A stretch of DNA of 64,000 bases from Planctomycetaceae bacterium (GTDB taxonomy: Bacteria > Planctomycetota > Planctomycetia > Planctomycetales > Planctomycetaceae), in assembly GCA_041398825.1 (NCBI GenBank), contig JAWKTX010000012.1:186001-250000 (forward strand), given 5' to 3'. Of the stretch, positions 45,450-54,804 are shown piece by piece; positions within the stretch are counted from its first letter, which is position 1, and each line of letters begins with the position of its first letter. Both the position numbers and the translations under genes were made by a program. A model generated the notes under the pieces. The model did no database searches and was not told the origin of the DNA. It worked only from the letters and a program-made list of their open reading frames with translations.

Positions 45450-45983
45450 ATGTCTCGAGAACTCATCATCACCATGACAGCAGCGAACCGCGCGGGGATT
45501 CTTTCGGCCGTGACAAAGGCGATGGGAGAACTGGGCGCTGACCTGCGTGAAATGAGCCAGACCGTCGTACGCGGGTTCTTCACCATGATTTTCTCCGCGG
45601 AATTCCCGGAAAACATCGATGAAGGCATTATTCGTGACCACTTGAACGACGTTTGCCGACCCTTTGATATCGAAATCGGCGTCAAGGATCCGGCGAGAGA
45701 CTTGTCTGATTCCGGCAACGGAACGAATTCGCAGATTCATGCCCTGAGAATCGGTGGCAACAATCGTCCCGGTGTCCTGCGGAAACTGTCTTCCGTGCTG
45801 AGTATTCGACGTGTTGACATCACCGGGATGCATGCCGTGCGGACATCCGATGCCGCGGGCTTTGAAATGGTGATGAAGGTGGCTGTGCCAACCGAATGCG
45901 GAATTGAAGATCTGCTGAAAGAGCTTCAGGCCGCAGGCGAGCCGTTTGAGGCGACCGTCGAACTCCGAGACGTGCCGGTCTGA
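45450..45983 (+). CDS. tandem ACT-domain regulatory protein
   Basis: 177 residues from the ATG at 45450, with GAGGAAGG well spaced. Two ACT-type segments: ELIITMTAANRAGILSAVTKAMGELGAD and HALRIGGNNRPGVLRKLSSVLSIRRVDITG, separated by an acidic linker. It resembles the GcvR/PurU-type ACT pairs that sense amino acids; no DNA-binding or catalytic domain is present. A 4-TM gene starts 15 bases downstream from a GTG, suggesting an operon. Confidence 0.82.
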   Translation: MSRELIITMTAANRAGILSAVTKAMGELGADLREMSQTVVRGFFTMIFSAEFPENIDEGIIRDHLNDVCRPFDIEIGVKDPARDLSDSGNGTNSQIHALRIGGNNRPGVLRKLSSVLSIRRVDITGMHAVRTSDAAGFEMVMKVAVPTECGIEDLLKELQAAGEPFEATVELRDVPV

Positions 45984-45998
45984 AGAAGGAATTGCGCG

Positions 45999-46439
45999 GT
46001 GACAGAAGCTGAAAAAGTTGCAATGCCAGCCTGGACGAAGATCGTTAATGGACTGTTGCTGGTCTGGAATCTTTTTGGCCTGGCTGTATTCGTGATGGCC
46101 ATGACCGTCTTCAGCAGCCGGGAAGCAATGTCAGAGGCCGGCCTGAATGAGGAACAAATCAACCTGACCCTGTCGACCCCAGGCTGGGTCAACATCGCAT
46201 TCGGAGTGGCGGTGGTTTTCGGTGTCCTGGGCTGTCTCGCATTAATATGGAAGTCCAGGCTGGCACCACCACTGCTGGCGGTATCAATGCTCGGTGTGAT
46301 CGCGCAGAATGTCTACATGTATCTGCTGAGTGATACAATTCGGATTATGGGCGTCGGAGTGTCCCCCGTGGTGATAGCCGTTGCGGTTGCGTTAGTGCCC
46401 TACGCTGTCTTTTGTAAGAGCCGAGGGTGGTTGAAGTAA
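45999..46439 (+). CDS. small 4-TM protein of unknown function
   Basis: 146 residues from a GTG preceded by GAAGAAGGA. Four hydrophobic helices (IVNGLLLVWNLFGLAVFVMAM, VNIAFGVAVVFGVLGCLALI, LLAVSMLGVIAQNVYMYLL, VVIAVAVALVPYAVF). The pattern, including STPGWVNIAFGVAV and KSRGWLK at the end, matches a common small membrane family I recall from marine bacteria, often labelled vaguely as sugar transporter; the function is unknown. Probably co-transcribed with the ACT gene. Confidence 0.75.
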   Translation: MTEAEKVAMPAWTKIVNGLLLVWNLFGLAVFVMAMTVFSSREAMSEAGLNEEQINLTLSTPGWVNIAFGVAVVFGVLGCLALIWKSRLAPPLLAVSMLGVIAQNVYMYLLSDTIRIMGVGVSPVVIAVAVALVPYAVFCKSRGWLK

Positions 46440-46678
46440 TCGACCGGCCCAGGTCGTCGCAAATGCGGTGTCTCTTGAACCTTCCGTGATGACTCGTTGA
46501 ATGCCCCCGAACCGGGAAGCTTCGAACGCAGGGGGATACAGCCCGCCGATTGGTACCCAACATGTCAGATTCTCGCCCCGGACTGGTGCTCTGAAAGCGG
46601 GACGAAACGGACGAGTTGATTCGCCCACGAAGACCACGGTCGTACCATAAAGTCAGCTCAGCGACCGCGACGCTGTTG

Positions 46679-48106
46679 TCAGGGTAACATGACTTTCGTC
46701 AGGCATTCTGCAAGAACCCCCACGTCTTCAGGCAAGACACTCCGTAAATCGATGACGACTGCATCATCGGAAATCCGGGGAACAACACCTGGACGTCCGG
46801 TTCTCAGTCGCTGGGCCAGTATATTGGTCGAAATGCCCTGAACCCGGAGCCGAAGAACAATCGTTGGTAGTAACATTGTCGGCAGCGATCCGCCCCCGGT
46901 TTCCGATTCATCCGCTTCGATATCGATCGTTGCCCGGTCCGAAATGGGAAGCTGAGATGCCAGCCATTCCGCTCGGCATCGGAGGTCAGGCACAGTTTCG
47001 CGAAGCATGCGCCAGACGGGAATCTGGTCGATTTGATGATTCAGATAATGATCGAGCGTTGCGGATAACGCGGCCAGTGTCAGCTTGTCGACGCGCACCG
47101 CACGGGCGAGCGGATGCTGCCGAAGTCGACGGATCCAGTGTCGGCTTCCCACGATGATTCCACATTGTGGTCCGCCCAGCAATTTGTCTCCGCTTCCCAG
47201 GACGAGATCCGCACCCGCTGCCAGCGATGCAGAGAATGTGGGTTCATCCGCGGCCTGAACCGGTGCGGATAATGTCTGAGTGACTCCGTTCGATTGCGCG
47301 GGATCGATCAGGCTACCGCTTCCGATGTCGTCGATGACAGGCAAACCGTTTCGTTGGCCAAGTTGGCAAAGAGCACTGATGGACGGCGATTCGGTAAAGC
47401 CTACCACCCTGTAATTCGATGGATGCACGCGAAGGATGGCAGCCGTCGTCGCACGGATGTTGATTTCATAGTCGCTCAGCCGAGTTCGATTCGTTGTGCC
47501 GATCTCCCGCATCATGGCACCACTCAGTGAAAAGATTTCAGGCAGCCGGAAAGAACCACCAATCTCGACCAACTGCCCGCGACTAATCAGCACCTCGTTA
47601 CGCACGCCTTCCTGAACCGCGTGCAGCGTCAGCAGTGTGGCTGCGGCATTGTTGTTGACAATTATGCTGTCTTCACAACCTGTTAATGCCTGCAGTTTTT
47701 CTTCCGTCTGAAACCCTCTGTGAGTGCGCTGGCCGGTCTCAAGATTCAGTTCAACGTTGGCGCATCCGCTGCAATCAGCGATGGCGGAAAGAGCCCATTG
47801 GCTCAGCGGTGATCTTCCGAGACCTGTGTGGATCACGATGCCCGTCGCGTTGATGACTTTTCGGATCTGCTGATTCTCTGACCTTGTTGCCAGCAAACGC
47901 AGTCGGCCCGTCAGGAGATTCTTTTCAGAGTGGCGATCTTCATGGTCAAGTGCCCTGCCTTCAGCCAGTTCTGAACGTCGTTCGTGTAACGTCGTGCGGA
48001 TCCAGCGTTTCAATAACAGATTCGGCACTCGGCTCAGCTGCGGACATTGATCGCATGCCTGAAGCAACTCTGTGACCGATGGAAGCAGCGAGAGACCATG
48101 TTTCAC
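46679..48106 (-). CDS. selA: L-seryl-tRNA(Sec) selenium transferase
   Basis: 475 residues from a GTG. PLP-dependent enzyme that turns Ser-tRNA(Sec) into Sec-tRNA(Sec). VINATGIVIHTGLGRSPLS, NVELNLETGQRTHRG and the PLP-lysine motif LVLGSGDKLLGGPQCGIIVG (Lys308) are characteristic of SelA. The product should act as a large ring complex. selB, selD and a tRNA(Sec) are not visible in the window: the next gene on the minus strand downstream is a convergent membrane protein. Selenoprotein synthesis is therefore implied but not documented here. Confidence 0.95.
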   Translation of the reverse strand: MKHGLSLLPSVTELLQACDQCPQLSRVPNLLLKRWIRTTLHERRSELAEGRALDHEDRHSEKNLLTGRLRLLATRSENQQIRKVINATGIVIHTGLGRSPLSQWALSAIADCSGCANVELNLETGQRTHRGFQTEEKLQALTGCEDSIIVNNNAAATLLTLHAVQEGVRNEVLISRGQLVEIGGSFRLPEIFSLSGAMMREIGTTNRTRLSDYEINIRATTAAILRVHPSNYRVVGFTESPSISALCQLGQRNGLPVIDDIGSGSLIDPAQSNGVTQTLSAPVQAADEPTFSASLAAGADLVLGSGDKLLGGPQCGIIVGSRHWIRRLRQHPLARAVRVDKLTLAALSATLDHYLNHQIDQIPVWRMLRETVPDLRCRAEWLASQLPISDRATIDIEADESETGGGSLPTMLLPTIVLRLRVQGISTNILAQRLRTGRPGVVPRISDDAVVIDLRSVLPEDVGVLAECLTKVMLP

Positions 48107-48215
48107 TTTGGTGTTTTCCGAAATTGATTCATCAGCACCGGTATCTGCGATCCGGCGTTCTTCTGCAGAATACGATGCAGATTGTTGTGAAGGGTAATCA
48201 CTGGACCAAAAAAAA

Positions 48216-48241
48216 CCGCAGCCGGATCACTCCGACTGCGG
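48216..48241 (-). terminator. porin terminator
   Basis: Hairpin CCGCAGCCGGA-tcac-TCCGACTGCGG with one internal mismatch; on the minus strand it is followed by eight T. It is 116 bases after the porin stop. Confidence 0.85.
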
Positions 48242-48356
48242 AATTTCGAATCGATTCGGGACTGATTCTGACCTACACAGGCTGAACGAAGGGGAGGCCC
48301 CGGAGCTGTGTTTCGCACGAGCATACGCTCTGGTCAGTAACAGCCGTGTTCAGATT

Positions 48357-49688
48357 CTAGAATGAAAGGATCGCGTCAATGCCGAACGTCGTTGTCGTCA
48401 GGTCAGCACCGCCATTGTTTGGGTCAGCACCCCAGTCGTAGCGAACTTCAGGTCGCACAACCAGGTTTTCCATTGGAGTTACGTTAACACCCCAGGTGGC
48501 TTCATAACGAGAGAAGCCATCTGCTTTCCACCATTCAACTCGCGTACCAGCCTTCACGTTGTCGGTCAGCGTGTAGAACAGGTAATTGTTGATGCCAATG
48601 GTGTCGTATGCCCCGGCGCGAACAACGTCGCTCTGCAGAACATAGTTCAGTTTGTCATTAACTGCGGTATCCACAACGATACTGTGTGAATAGCCGTGGC
48701 CACGCCATCCAAGGTTACCAACAGTGTTGATGTAAGTCAGCGTCACGTCTTCTGTGAGCGAAGAGCTGAAACCACCAAGGAAGTTGCTGCCGCTGTTGAA
48801 TCGGTCGAAACCAGTATCCCAGCCAGCTGTCCATCCACCGTACAGAGTCAGTTCGTCTGACGCATTGTACGTGGCGATTGCACCCGTGTGCGTGAACGGC
48901 TCGCTGTTGTACATTGTCAGAGCGTGGCTGTAGAAGAAGTTACCAGGAGCAGTCACAACTTCGTACCCGACCAGAGTATAGAAGTGACCAATCTTGACGC
49001 TGACGTCGCCAGCGGCAACTTCTGCGTACAACTGTGGAAGTGCCCAGCCGTAGCCTGCACCACGATCCCAGCCGTTCTGGAAATCAAACCGTCCAGGATT
49101 GTTGCCGAATGCCTGTGTTGACGAAGCGTCGACACCGTACATGAAATCGGCTCGGAAACCCCAGTCCAGTCCATTTGATCCATCAGCAATTTTCTCTGCG
49201 TACAACCAGCCCTGATGCAGGTTCAGTCGGTGTGGATGGTCGTTGAACGCCAAACCCTGATTGCGGACCGTTGACAGTGGTGTCACACCACTGTGATAGC
49301 CGAATTGTGCCCATCCGCCAATCGTGATGCCGCTTCCGCATTCACCGAACAGCGAATCGCACCCTTCTCCACAGCCGTCGCCACAACCAGCTTCGCCACA
49401 AGCATCTGCGATGCAGCTGTCAAGGCTGCAGGGGTCGCCACATGCGGACGGAGCACAGCAGGAAACGGCAGGCGGAGCACAGCAGGAAGCTGCGTTGCAG
49501 CAACTCATTGAAGCCAGCTGGTCTGACAGCTTCTGACCAGCATCAGCAAAGATCTGGTCACATTGTTGGCAACAGGCGCTTGCTGTGGTTGGTGCACAAC
49601 AACCGTCCGATGCGTAGGTCGTTCCCGTCGCTAGCCCGCATACCATCGCAGTGGTTGCGAGCCATGACTTCCATGTTCGTTTCAGCAT
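48357..49688 (-). CDS. Cys-rich outer-membrane porin (OmpL-like)
   Basis: 443 residues: signal peptide, then residues ~25-118 with 19 cysteines, many as CC pairs (SDGCCAPTTASACCQQC, SCCAPPAVSCCAPSAC), then a beta-barrel region rich in aromatic girdle residues (GGWAQFGYHSGVTPLS, YNSEPFTHTGAIATY, LTLYGGWTAGWDTG) ending in a C-terminal F, as usual for outer-membrane barrels. It resembles the bbp2/OmpL-like porins of planctomycetes. Ribosome site AGAGGG precedes the ATG by 9 bases. The cysteine block is expected to form disulfides in the periplasm or metal sites. Confidence 0.9.
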   Translation of the reverse strand: MLKRTWKSWLATTAMVCGLATGTTYASDGCCAPTTASACCQQCDQIFADAGQKLSDQLASMSCCNAASCCAPPAVSCCAPSACGDPCSLDSCIADACGEAGCGDGCGEGCDSLFGECGSGITIGGWAQFGYHSGVTPLSTVRNQGLAFNDHPHRLNLHQGWLYAEKIADGSNGLDWGFRADFMYGVDASSTQAFGNNPGRFDFQNGWDRGAGYGWALPQLYAEVAAGDVSVKIGHFYTLVGYEVVTAPGNFFYSHALTMYNSEPFTHTGAIATYNASDELTLYGGWTAGWDTGFDRFNSGSNFLGGFSSSLTEDVTLTYINTVGNLGWRGHGYSHSIVVDTAVNDKLNYVLQSDVVRAGAYDTIGINNYLFYTLTDNVKAGTRVEWWKADGFSRYEATWGVNVTPMENLVVRPEVRYDWGADPNNGGADLTTTTFGIDAILSF

Positions 49689-50291
49689 TTCGAAACCCTC
49701 TTTCCCTTCGGTTCCGCGAATCTCTCATGCCAGCAGCTCCTCCCGAAGTGCGTGCGCTGAAAGACACAAAAACTATTGAACAGCCATTGGAGTCACTGCG
49801 AATTCAGGGCTGCCCGACAAGAAGAAGACCGCACCACCTGATCAAACTTGTTTTCAGTTTGATCAAATTCTGTCCGGACCTCTGAACAGGATTCTTATCG
49901 GTGATGCAACAGCAACAATGTTTAGGTGTTATGACCAAACCGATGCCAGTTTCATGTCCACCGAGGTGACTTAGCGTTCAATTTACCCAGATTGCCTGAA
50001 TCGAAATGTAAGGCTGAATTCGTCCCTTGAAACAAACTCAGGCCATTGTCGCCTGTAACAGTAACCAGGACGGGAACATCTTTTGAAATCGGCAATGACT
50101 GCCGATGCAAGTCAGCAGATGCGGATTCCGCAGACCTGTAGGCAGAGGCCACGCAGCAACAGCGGGGGCCAGTACGAATACCCAATCGCCCAATTGGCGG
50201 GGCCCCAAACGTGAATACTCCCCGGCCCTGCACTGTGGTCCTGAATTCCGCGATGCAGGGCCAGGTCTTGAACAGGGCTGTTCAGAACGGG
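49689..50291. other. intergenic region upstream of the porin
   Basis: About 600 bases. An inverted repeat lies at 49839-49865 (listed separately). The rest holds no gene that I can support; frames reading through 50211-50606 are shadows of rsmG. Confidence 0.5.
49839..49865. promoter_or_regulatory. inverted repeat upstream of porin
   Basis: TGATCAAAC-9 bases-GTTTGATCA, a perfect 9-bp palindrome with a T-rich spacer, 150 bases upstream of the porin start. Could be an operator or a transcribed hairpin in the leader. Confidence 0.5.
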
Positions 50292-50996
50292 CTATTTGAT
50301 CCGGCTTATGCTGACAAGTACGCTGTTACCGTCTCGGCCACAGGTGCTCCAGGAATCTATGATTTCGACCCGAAGGTGATCGAGCAAGCCGGCTTCCGCA
50401 GCGGCTGCTTCTTCGTCCGGCCATCGCCGACCCTTGATCAGCAGCAATTCGCCGATCGAGTCCCAGCGCTGCTCGAACCATCGCAGCATTTTCTCAGCCG
50501 GGGCGACTGCGCGAGCTGTCACGACATCGAATCGCTTCCGCTTCAGGACGTTTTCCGCCCGGTCCGGCTGAACAGCCACCTTCAGGTTCATCGTTTGCAC
50601 GATTGATTGCAGCGCGGCCGCTTTCTTTGCAACCGAATCTGCCAGTGAAATCCGAAGGTCCGGTCTGAGAATAGCCGCCGGTATGCCCGGAACACCACCC
50701 CCCGAACCAACATCCAGAACCCTGGCCCCCTTCGGAATCTGATCGATCAGGTGTTGCGTGTCGATCAGATCCCGAGTCACAAAAGCATCGAAGTCTGTGT
50801 GCCGAGTGAGATTCAGCTTCGAATTCCAGTCCCACAACAATTCGCAGTATCGCTCCAGCTCGGGCACCGCTCGCGAATCAACTTTGACATCGAAGGTTTC
50901 GAGAGCCATCGAAAGCGTATCGGACGTTTCCTGAGGTAATGTCTCCGGATGCGAAGTCGCAGCATCTTCCGGCATATCAGATTCGTTGGTTGTCAT
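50292..50996 (-). CDS. rsmG: 16S rRNA (guanine-N7) methyltransferase RsmG
   Basis: 234 residues. SAM-dependent methyltransferase for G527 of 16S rRNA. The core motif VLDVGSGGGVPGIPAAIL is at 93-110; NLTRHTDFDAFVTRDLIDT and FDVVTARAVAP are other RsmG landmarks. A ~35-residue acidic N-terminal extension precedes the domain. It is not next to mnmG or parA here, the common arrangement in other bacteria. Transcribed away from the porin promoter region. Confidence 0.95.
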   Translation of the reverse strand: MTTNESDMPEDAATSHPETLPQETSDTLSMALETFDVKVDSRAVPELERYCELLWDWNSKLNLTRHTDFDAFVTRDLIDTQHLIDQIPKGARVLDVGSGGGVPGIPAAILRPDLRISLADSVAKKAAALQSIVQTMNLKVAVQPDRAENVLKRKRFDVVTARAVAPAEKMLRWFEQRWDSIGELLLIKGRRWPDEEAAAAEAGLLDHLRVEIIDSWSTCGRDGNSVLVSISRIK

Positions 50997-51212
50997 AAAT
51001 TCATTCAGAGAATTGGAGCCTGCACCGAACTAAGCTGGCAGATCCATAGCGGGAATGTCCATTGATTTCAGGCAGATTCCTTCAAACCGCCTCGAACAGT
51101 CTGTTGCGGCATCAGATTTCTGACGTCGCAACAGACATACTCCGCACGAATCGACAACGCTCAACAGGCCTCGGACCCCTGTTGGCTGTCGAATCAGACC
51201 GTTGGATAGAAG

Positions 51213-52160
51213 TCATGCCAGGCCAAAGGCTTTATCCATTTGCCCTGCAATCGTTGTCAGTTTTTCCAGGTTGCCGCCGGAAACTTCAGCAGCCACCCAG
51301 CCGTGATAGTTGATTTCGTGCAATGCGGCACGTACGTCAGCCCAGTCGATATCACCTTCCGTGATTTCCTTGAACTTGTCTTCCTGGCGGGAGAACCCTT
51401 TGACGTCCAGCTTGATGATGCGGCGACCAAGTTGACGAATCCAATCGCCCATGCTGCCGTACTTCCAGTGATTACCGATGTCAAACTGCATGCCGACCCA
51501 CGGTGAATTCAGCTCATCCACGTATCGAACGAATTTGTCGGCGGTCTGGTTAGAATCTCCGCTGTGGTCGTAAAGGAAATGATTCCAGACGTTTTCGATG
51601 GCGATCGCAACACCCAGTTCTGCCGCCAGAGGGATCGCCTTGGAGATGTTCTCAATGGAACGCTTCCAGATTTCCGCCTCGTCACCATCTTTTCCATGCC
51701 CAACGACCAGCAGCGTGGTGTGCCCACCAACTGCATGCGTTGACCGAAGCGCGGTCTGCAGTGATTCGAGCGCCTGAGCACGCACAGCAGGATCTGCGTC
51801 TGTGTGTCGAACCGACCAATGTGTTGAATTGACGGTGCCATCAACAGGCAGGCCACTCTCTGCTACGGCTTTGCGGGTCTCTTCGATGTCGATTGTCGGA
51901 GCGTTTAATTCGATCCCATCGAATCCGGCCGCTTTGGCCGCCTTGAATTTGTCGGTCAGCGTTCCCTCGACACGTACCATTCCTATTTTCAGGGTCTTAT
52001 ACATGCGGCCCTTCAATCCGTTTTCAACAGGAGCCACAGTGCTGATAGCGTTGGCGTTTGCAGCCAAAACAGAGGACGCAGCCCCGGGAACACCGGCGGC
52101 TGCCGTCATCAGTCCTGCATAATGAAGAAAGTCGCGGCGAGAGACGGATGGGAGATTCAT
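51213..52160 (-). CDS. Tat-exported sugar phosphate isomerase/epimerase-like protein
   Basis: 315 residues from the ATG at 52160. NLPSVSRRDFLHYAGLMTAA is a twin-arginine signal. The body is an AP-endonuclease-2-type TIM barrel: AKAAGFDGIELNAPTID, VAIAIENVWNHFLYD, WVGMQFDIGNHWKYG, and IIKLDVKGFSRQEDKF with the metal-binding Glu/Asp/His spaced as in xylose-isomerase-like proteins. Exported versions are abundant in planctomycetes and are assumed to modify sugars. No neighbouring pathway gene gives the substrate. Confidence 0.92.
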   Translation of the reverse strand: MNLPSVSRRDFLHYAGLMTAAAGVPGAASSVLAANANAISTVAPVENGLKGRMYKTLKIGMVRVEGTLTDKFKAAKAAGFDGIELNAPTIDIEETRKAVAESGLPVDGTVNSTHWSVRHTDADPAVRAQALESLQTALRSTHAVGGHTTLLVVGHGKDGDEAEIWKRSIENISKAIPLAAELGVAIAIENVWNHFLYDHSGDSNQTADKFVRYVDELNSPWVGMQFDIGNHWKYGSMGDWIRQLGRRIIKLDVKGFSRQEDKFKEITEGDIDWADVRAALHEINYHGWVAAEVSGGNLEKLTTIAGQMDKAFGLA

Positions 52161-52360
52161 CGCGGAAGTCCAGTTGAGGAATGAAGGCGGGAAGAGATCG
52201 CTGCCGACTATGTTACCCGCCGGAGATACCCACGCCAACGCTGAGCGACCGAAGCATTGTTCATCTGCAGGAACTTACCGCGCTTCCCAAGACATCTCAC
52301 AGAAGTGATGCGCCCCCCGAGTCCCAGGAATCTTCCCGAATTCACGACACACGCCTGCGC

Positions 52361-53770
52361 CTACATGTTGGTTTTCGTATCGCCCCCGGTGCCTCCGGAT
52401 ACCTTTTGCAATGCCGCGCTCAGCTCCTTATCGTGGCCGTGGTCGCGGCTGTAGATGCGGAAAATGATGAAGCTGGTTGGCAGGCTCCTGAATAACTCGT
52501 CGTCATCCAGTTCGAAAGACTGCCCACTGGCCGGATCGTACCAGTAATTCTGTTTGCCCACCGGCCGCCGTGCACTGGGGCGATGATAATGGCGAGCCAC
52601 ATCAATCCGCAGTGGAATCTTCTGAATGGACTTTGGCAGATGTTCCCGAATACGACGTTCCATCAAATCAGGTTCCGAAAAGATGGTGGTGCTTTCGGCC
52701 TGACCGCTGTGAAAATGCAAAGTACGCTCACAGGCCATTCTCCACATCTCATCACGATTCAGGATGGCCTTCCAGTGAACTCCCAGCTCCCTGAGCTGCT
52801 CGTCTTCACTGTCGGCCCATCGTGAAACATCCACCAGAAAAGACGTTTCGGTCAGTCCCTGGTACGCCTTCAAATGCTCAAGTGGGTTCCCCGGAAACAT
52901 CCGCTGCATCGTTTGTGTGAAGTAGTCTTCCAGCGCGATATCAATGCCACGAACAGTACGATGGAAGTAAATTGTTCGAAAGAGATTGGCCCGCGTCTCG
53001 ATGAAATTGATCAGCGTTGGCAGGCCTCGAGAATGAATTGTCAGTCCCTGGTTCGTGAAAAAGCTGTAATGGATCAGACGCGAAATATCGAACGCCCGCG
53101 TGTTATACCCGGACATGAAAGCATCTCGCAGGACAAAGTCCATATTGTCCACGGTGTAAATGCCACTGAATAGAGATCGCAGCTTAAGCAGCCAGTCCGG
53201 GTGTCCTTCGTCATCAGCCGGACTACCACCTGGTCTCCGGATCAGCCAGGCAACCTGACGAGGATCCAGTTCCTCAAGAGCCGTGAGCTTTCCGGATGGG
53301 TTGCGCCGAATTCGACGAATAATCTCACCCAGTTCGTGTTCGATGATGTGACTACCGATATCTTCGTGCGTCAGATCGAACTGATCCAGGTAATGATCAT
53401 CGAAAAAGTGCCCAAACGGACCATGCCCCACGTCGTGAAGGAGTCCCGCAATGCGAACCAGGCTTTCGACGTAGGCTCGCGAGGGGACGTTGCGGCACGC
53501 ATCTGACAGAGATTCATACCACGCGTTGACCGTTACCGATCCCAGATGCATGACACCCAGAACGTGCTGAAATCGCATGTGCTCAGCCGACGGAAACACC
53601 CACCACGCCGTCTGCAGCTGATGAATCTGCCGCAGCCGCTGAACCCAGGGATGATCAATCAAATCCTGCTCAGCCGCTTCCCCTTCCGGCAAACCAACTC
53701 GGGAAATAAACGGAATGTAGCCATGAATCGGGTCGTGCGAGAGACTCTCGGTATTGAAGTCGCGAACCAT
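52361..53770 (-). CDS. HD-domain phosphohydrolase
   Basis: 469 residues. SPAEHMRFQHVLGVMH-like segment followed by LLHDVGHGPFGHFFDDH gives the HD motif (His112/Asp113), and YTVDNMDFVLRDAFMSGYN supplies the last metal ligand; this is the HD superfamily that includes dGTPases and SAMHD1-like enzymes. No nucleotide specificity motif is certain. The region after residue 300 looks like a dimerisation/lid domain. It is monocistronic. Confidence 0.9.
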   Translation of the reverse strand: MVRDFNTESLSHDPIHGYIPFISRVGLPEGEAAEQDLIDHPWVQRLRQIHQLQTAWWVFPSAEHMRFQHVLGVMHLGSVTVNAWYESLSDACRNVPSRAYVESLVRIAGLLHDVGHGPFGHFFDDHYLDQFDLTHEDIGSHIIEHELGEIIRRIRRNPSGKLTALEELDPRQVAWLIRRPGGSPADDEGHPDWLLKLRSLFSGIYTVDNMDFVLRDAFMSGYNTRAFDISRLIHYSFFTNQGLTIHSRGLPTLINFIETRANLFRTIYFHRTVRGIDIALEDYFTQTMQRMFPGNPLEHLKAYQGLTETSFLVDVSRWADSEDEQLRELGVHWKAILNRDEMWRMACERTLHFHSGQAESTTIFSEPDLMERRIREHLPKSIQKIPLRIDVARHYHRPSARRPVGKQNYWYDPASGQSFELDDDELFRSLPTSFIIFRIYSRDHGHDKELSAALQKVSGGTGGDTKTNM

Positions 53771-54178
53771 GAATTCAAAACACTCTCTAATGTCTGTGCT
53801 TGCAGGCCGACCACGCAGACAGAGTGCTGTGACAGCGTTGCGCCCACCAGTTGATTTCGTGCCGGCGATGTCTCAAACGACAGAGCTGCCTGCCCCGCCC
53901 GCGGTATCCTAGCGGGCGAATGCAATCAGTGAAACGCCGAGCCTGCCGTCAGGAAAATCAGGGTCTGAAGACATTTCCACCGGTCACCGAAGCAACTTTA
54001 ACAGCCGGTTGAAGAACGGGACTGGCTCAAGCAGGAGACCTGAAAACACGATCGTTTCCAGTCGTCCTGCCTGTTGCGGTTTTCAACGGACAGTTAAAGC
54101 TGCTTCTCCTGGCGAAAACGACCGATCGACAACCTCGGTTCATTTGCTGTCCCTTGATTTCCCGCGTGCGACGACGAG
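53771..54178. other. intergenic region with dispersed repeat
   Basis: About 410 bases marking the change from conserved genes to the accessory zone. It contains repeat copy B (54005-54096). Nothing else is supported. Confidence 0.5.
54005..54096. repeat. dispersed hairpin repeat, copy B
   Basis: GTTGAAGAACGGGACTGGCT at the left, ending GGTTTTCAACGGACAGTTAA; shares nearly the whole of copy A at 16055-16150, in the same orientation relative to the plus strand. Confidence 0.75.
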
Positions 54179-54505
54179 CTACGGTCTACCTTCAGGCCAT
54201 TCCCCGGCGTGCTCGGATGTCTTATGAGCGAGTTCACTCTGAAACGATTTGAAGATCATTTTCAGGTTCTCACGGGAATCCGTACCGGTTGAATCCTCAA
54301 GTGCAAGTGAAACATGCCGGGCAATGTCAGCCAAGACGATCCCCCAGGCATTTCGCTCGTCAATTCCTGATGTTTCCTTCCAGTGCCCGATGTTCAACAC
54401 GCAATGAAGTTTGTTTTGCGCAAGCCAGATTCGTGCCATCTCAACTGCGTTCATGTCAGCCTCAGCGGCTGTTGGCATTATCAGTGGTCGACGGTTGTCT
54501 TTCAT
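54179..54505 (-). CDS. DUF5076-like small protein
   Basis: 108 residues from the ATG at 54505. ADMNAVEMARIWLAQNKLHC and LNIGHWKETSGIDERNAWGI, then LADIARHVSLALEDSTG agree with DUF5076 as I recall it, a small cytoplasmic family of unknown role. No signal peptide or membrane segment. It is followed by no other minus-strand gene within 400 bases, and stands at the edge of the accessory region. An upstream start at 54535 is also possible. Confidence 0.7.
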   Translation of the reverse strand: MKDNRRPLIMPTAAEADMNAVEMARIWLAQNKLHCVLNIGHWKETSGIDERNAWGIVLADIARHVSLALEDSTGTDSRENLKMIFKSFQSELAHKTSEHAGEWPEGRP

Positions 54506-54804
54506 AGGAACAGTCTGACTTTCATCGACGAACATTCAATTCGACAGCAACACCAGCGAGCAGCTCCCCATCGACAGAACCGCGAACGTCGTAGTCGTAA
54601 GAGTACTGCAGGCCACCGAAAGGAATATTGCGAGGATTCCAAGGCTTAGCAAACGATGAAGAGAAAGTTGCAAATGAATCATTCGGTGCCACTACCTCAA
54701 TTGACTTGCCATCAAACTCCTTCCATCAACGCCCGGCGGGGGAGTTCACGTTCACTTCAAAATCCGCTGGCCACTTGGCACGGTTCGTCGTGTTTTCGGT
54801 TCCC

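Noticed and set aside
46440..46678. Possible tRNA(Sec) beside selA
   Set aside because: A TTCGAA stretch and a TCA in a loop can be found on the minus strand, but only two bp of anticodon stem form and no 8-bp acceptor stem exists.
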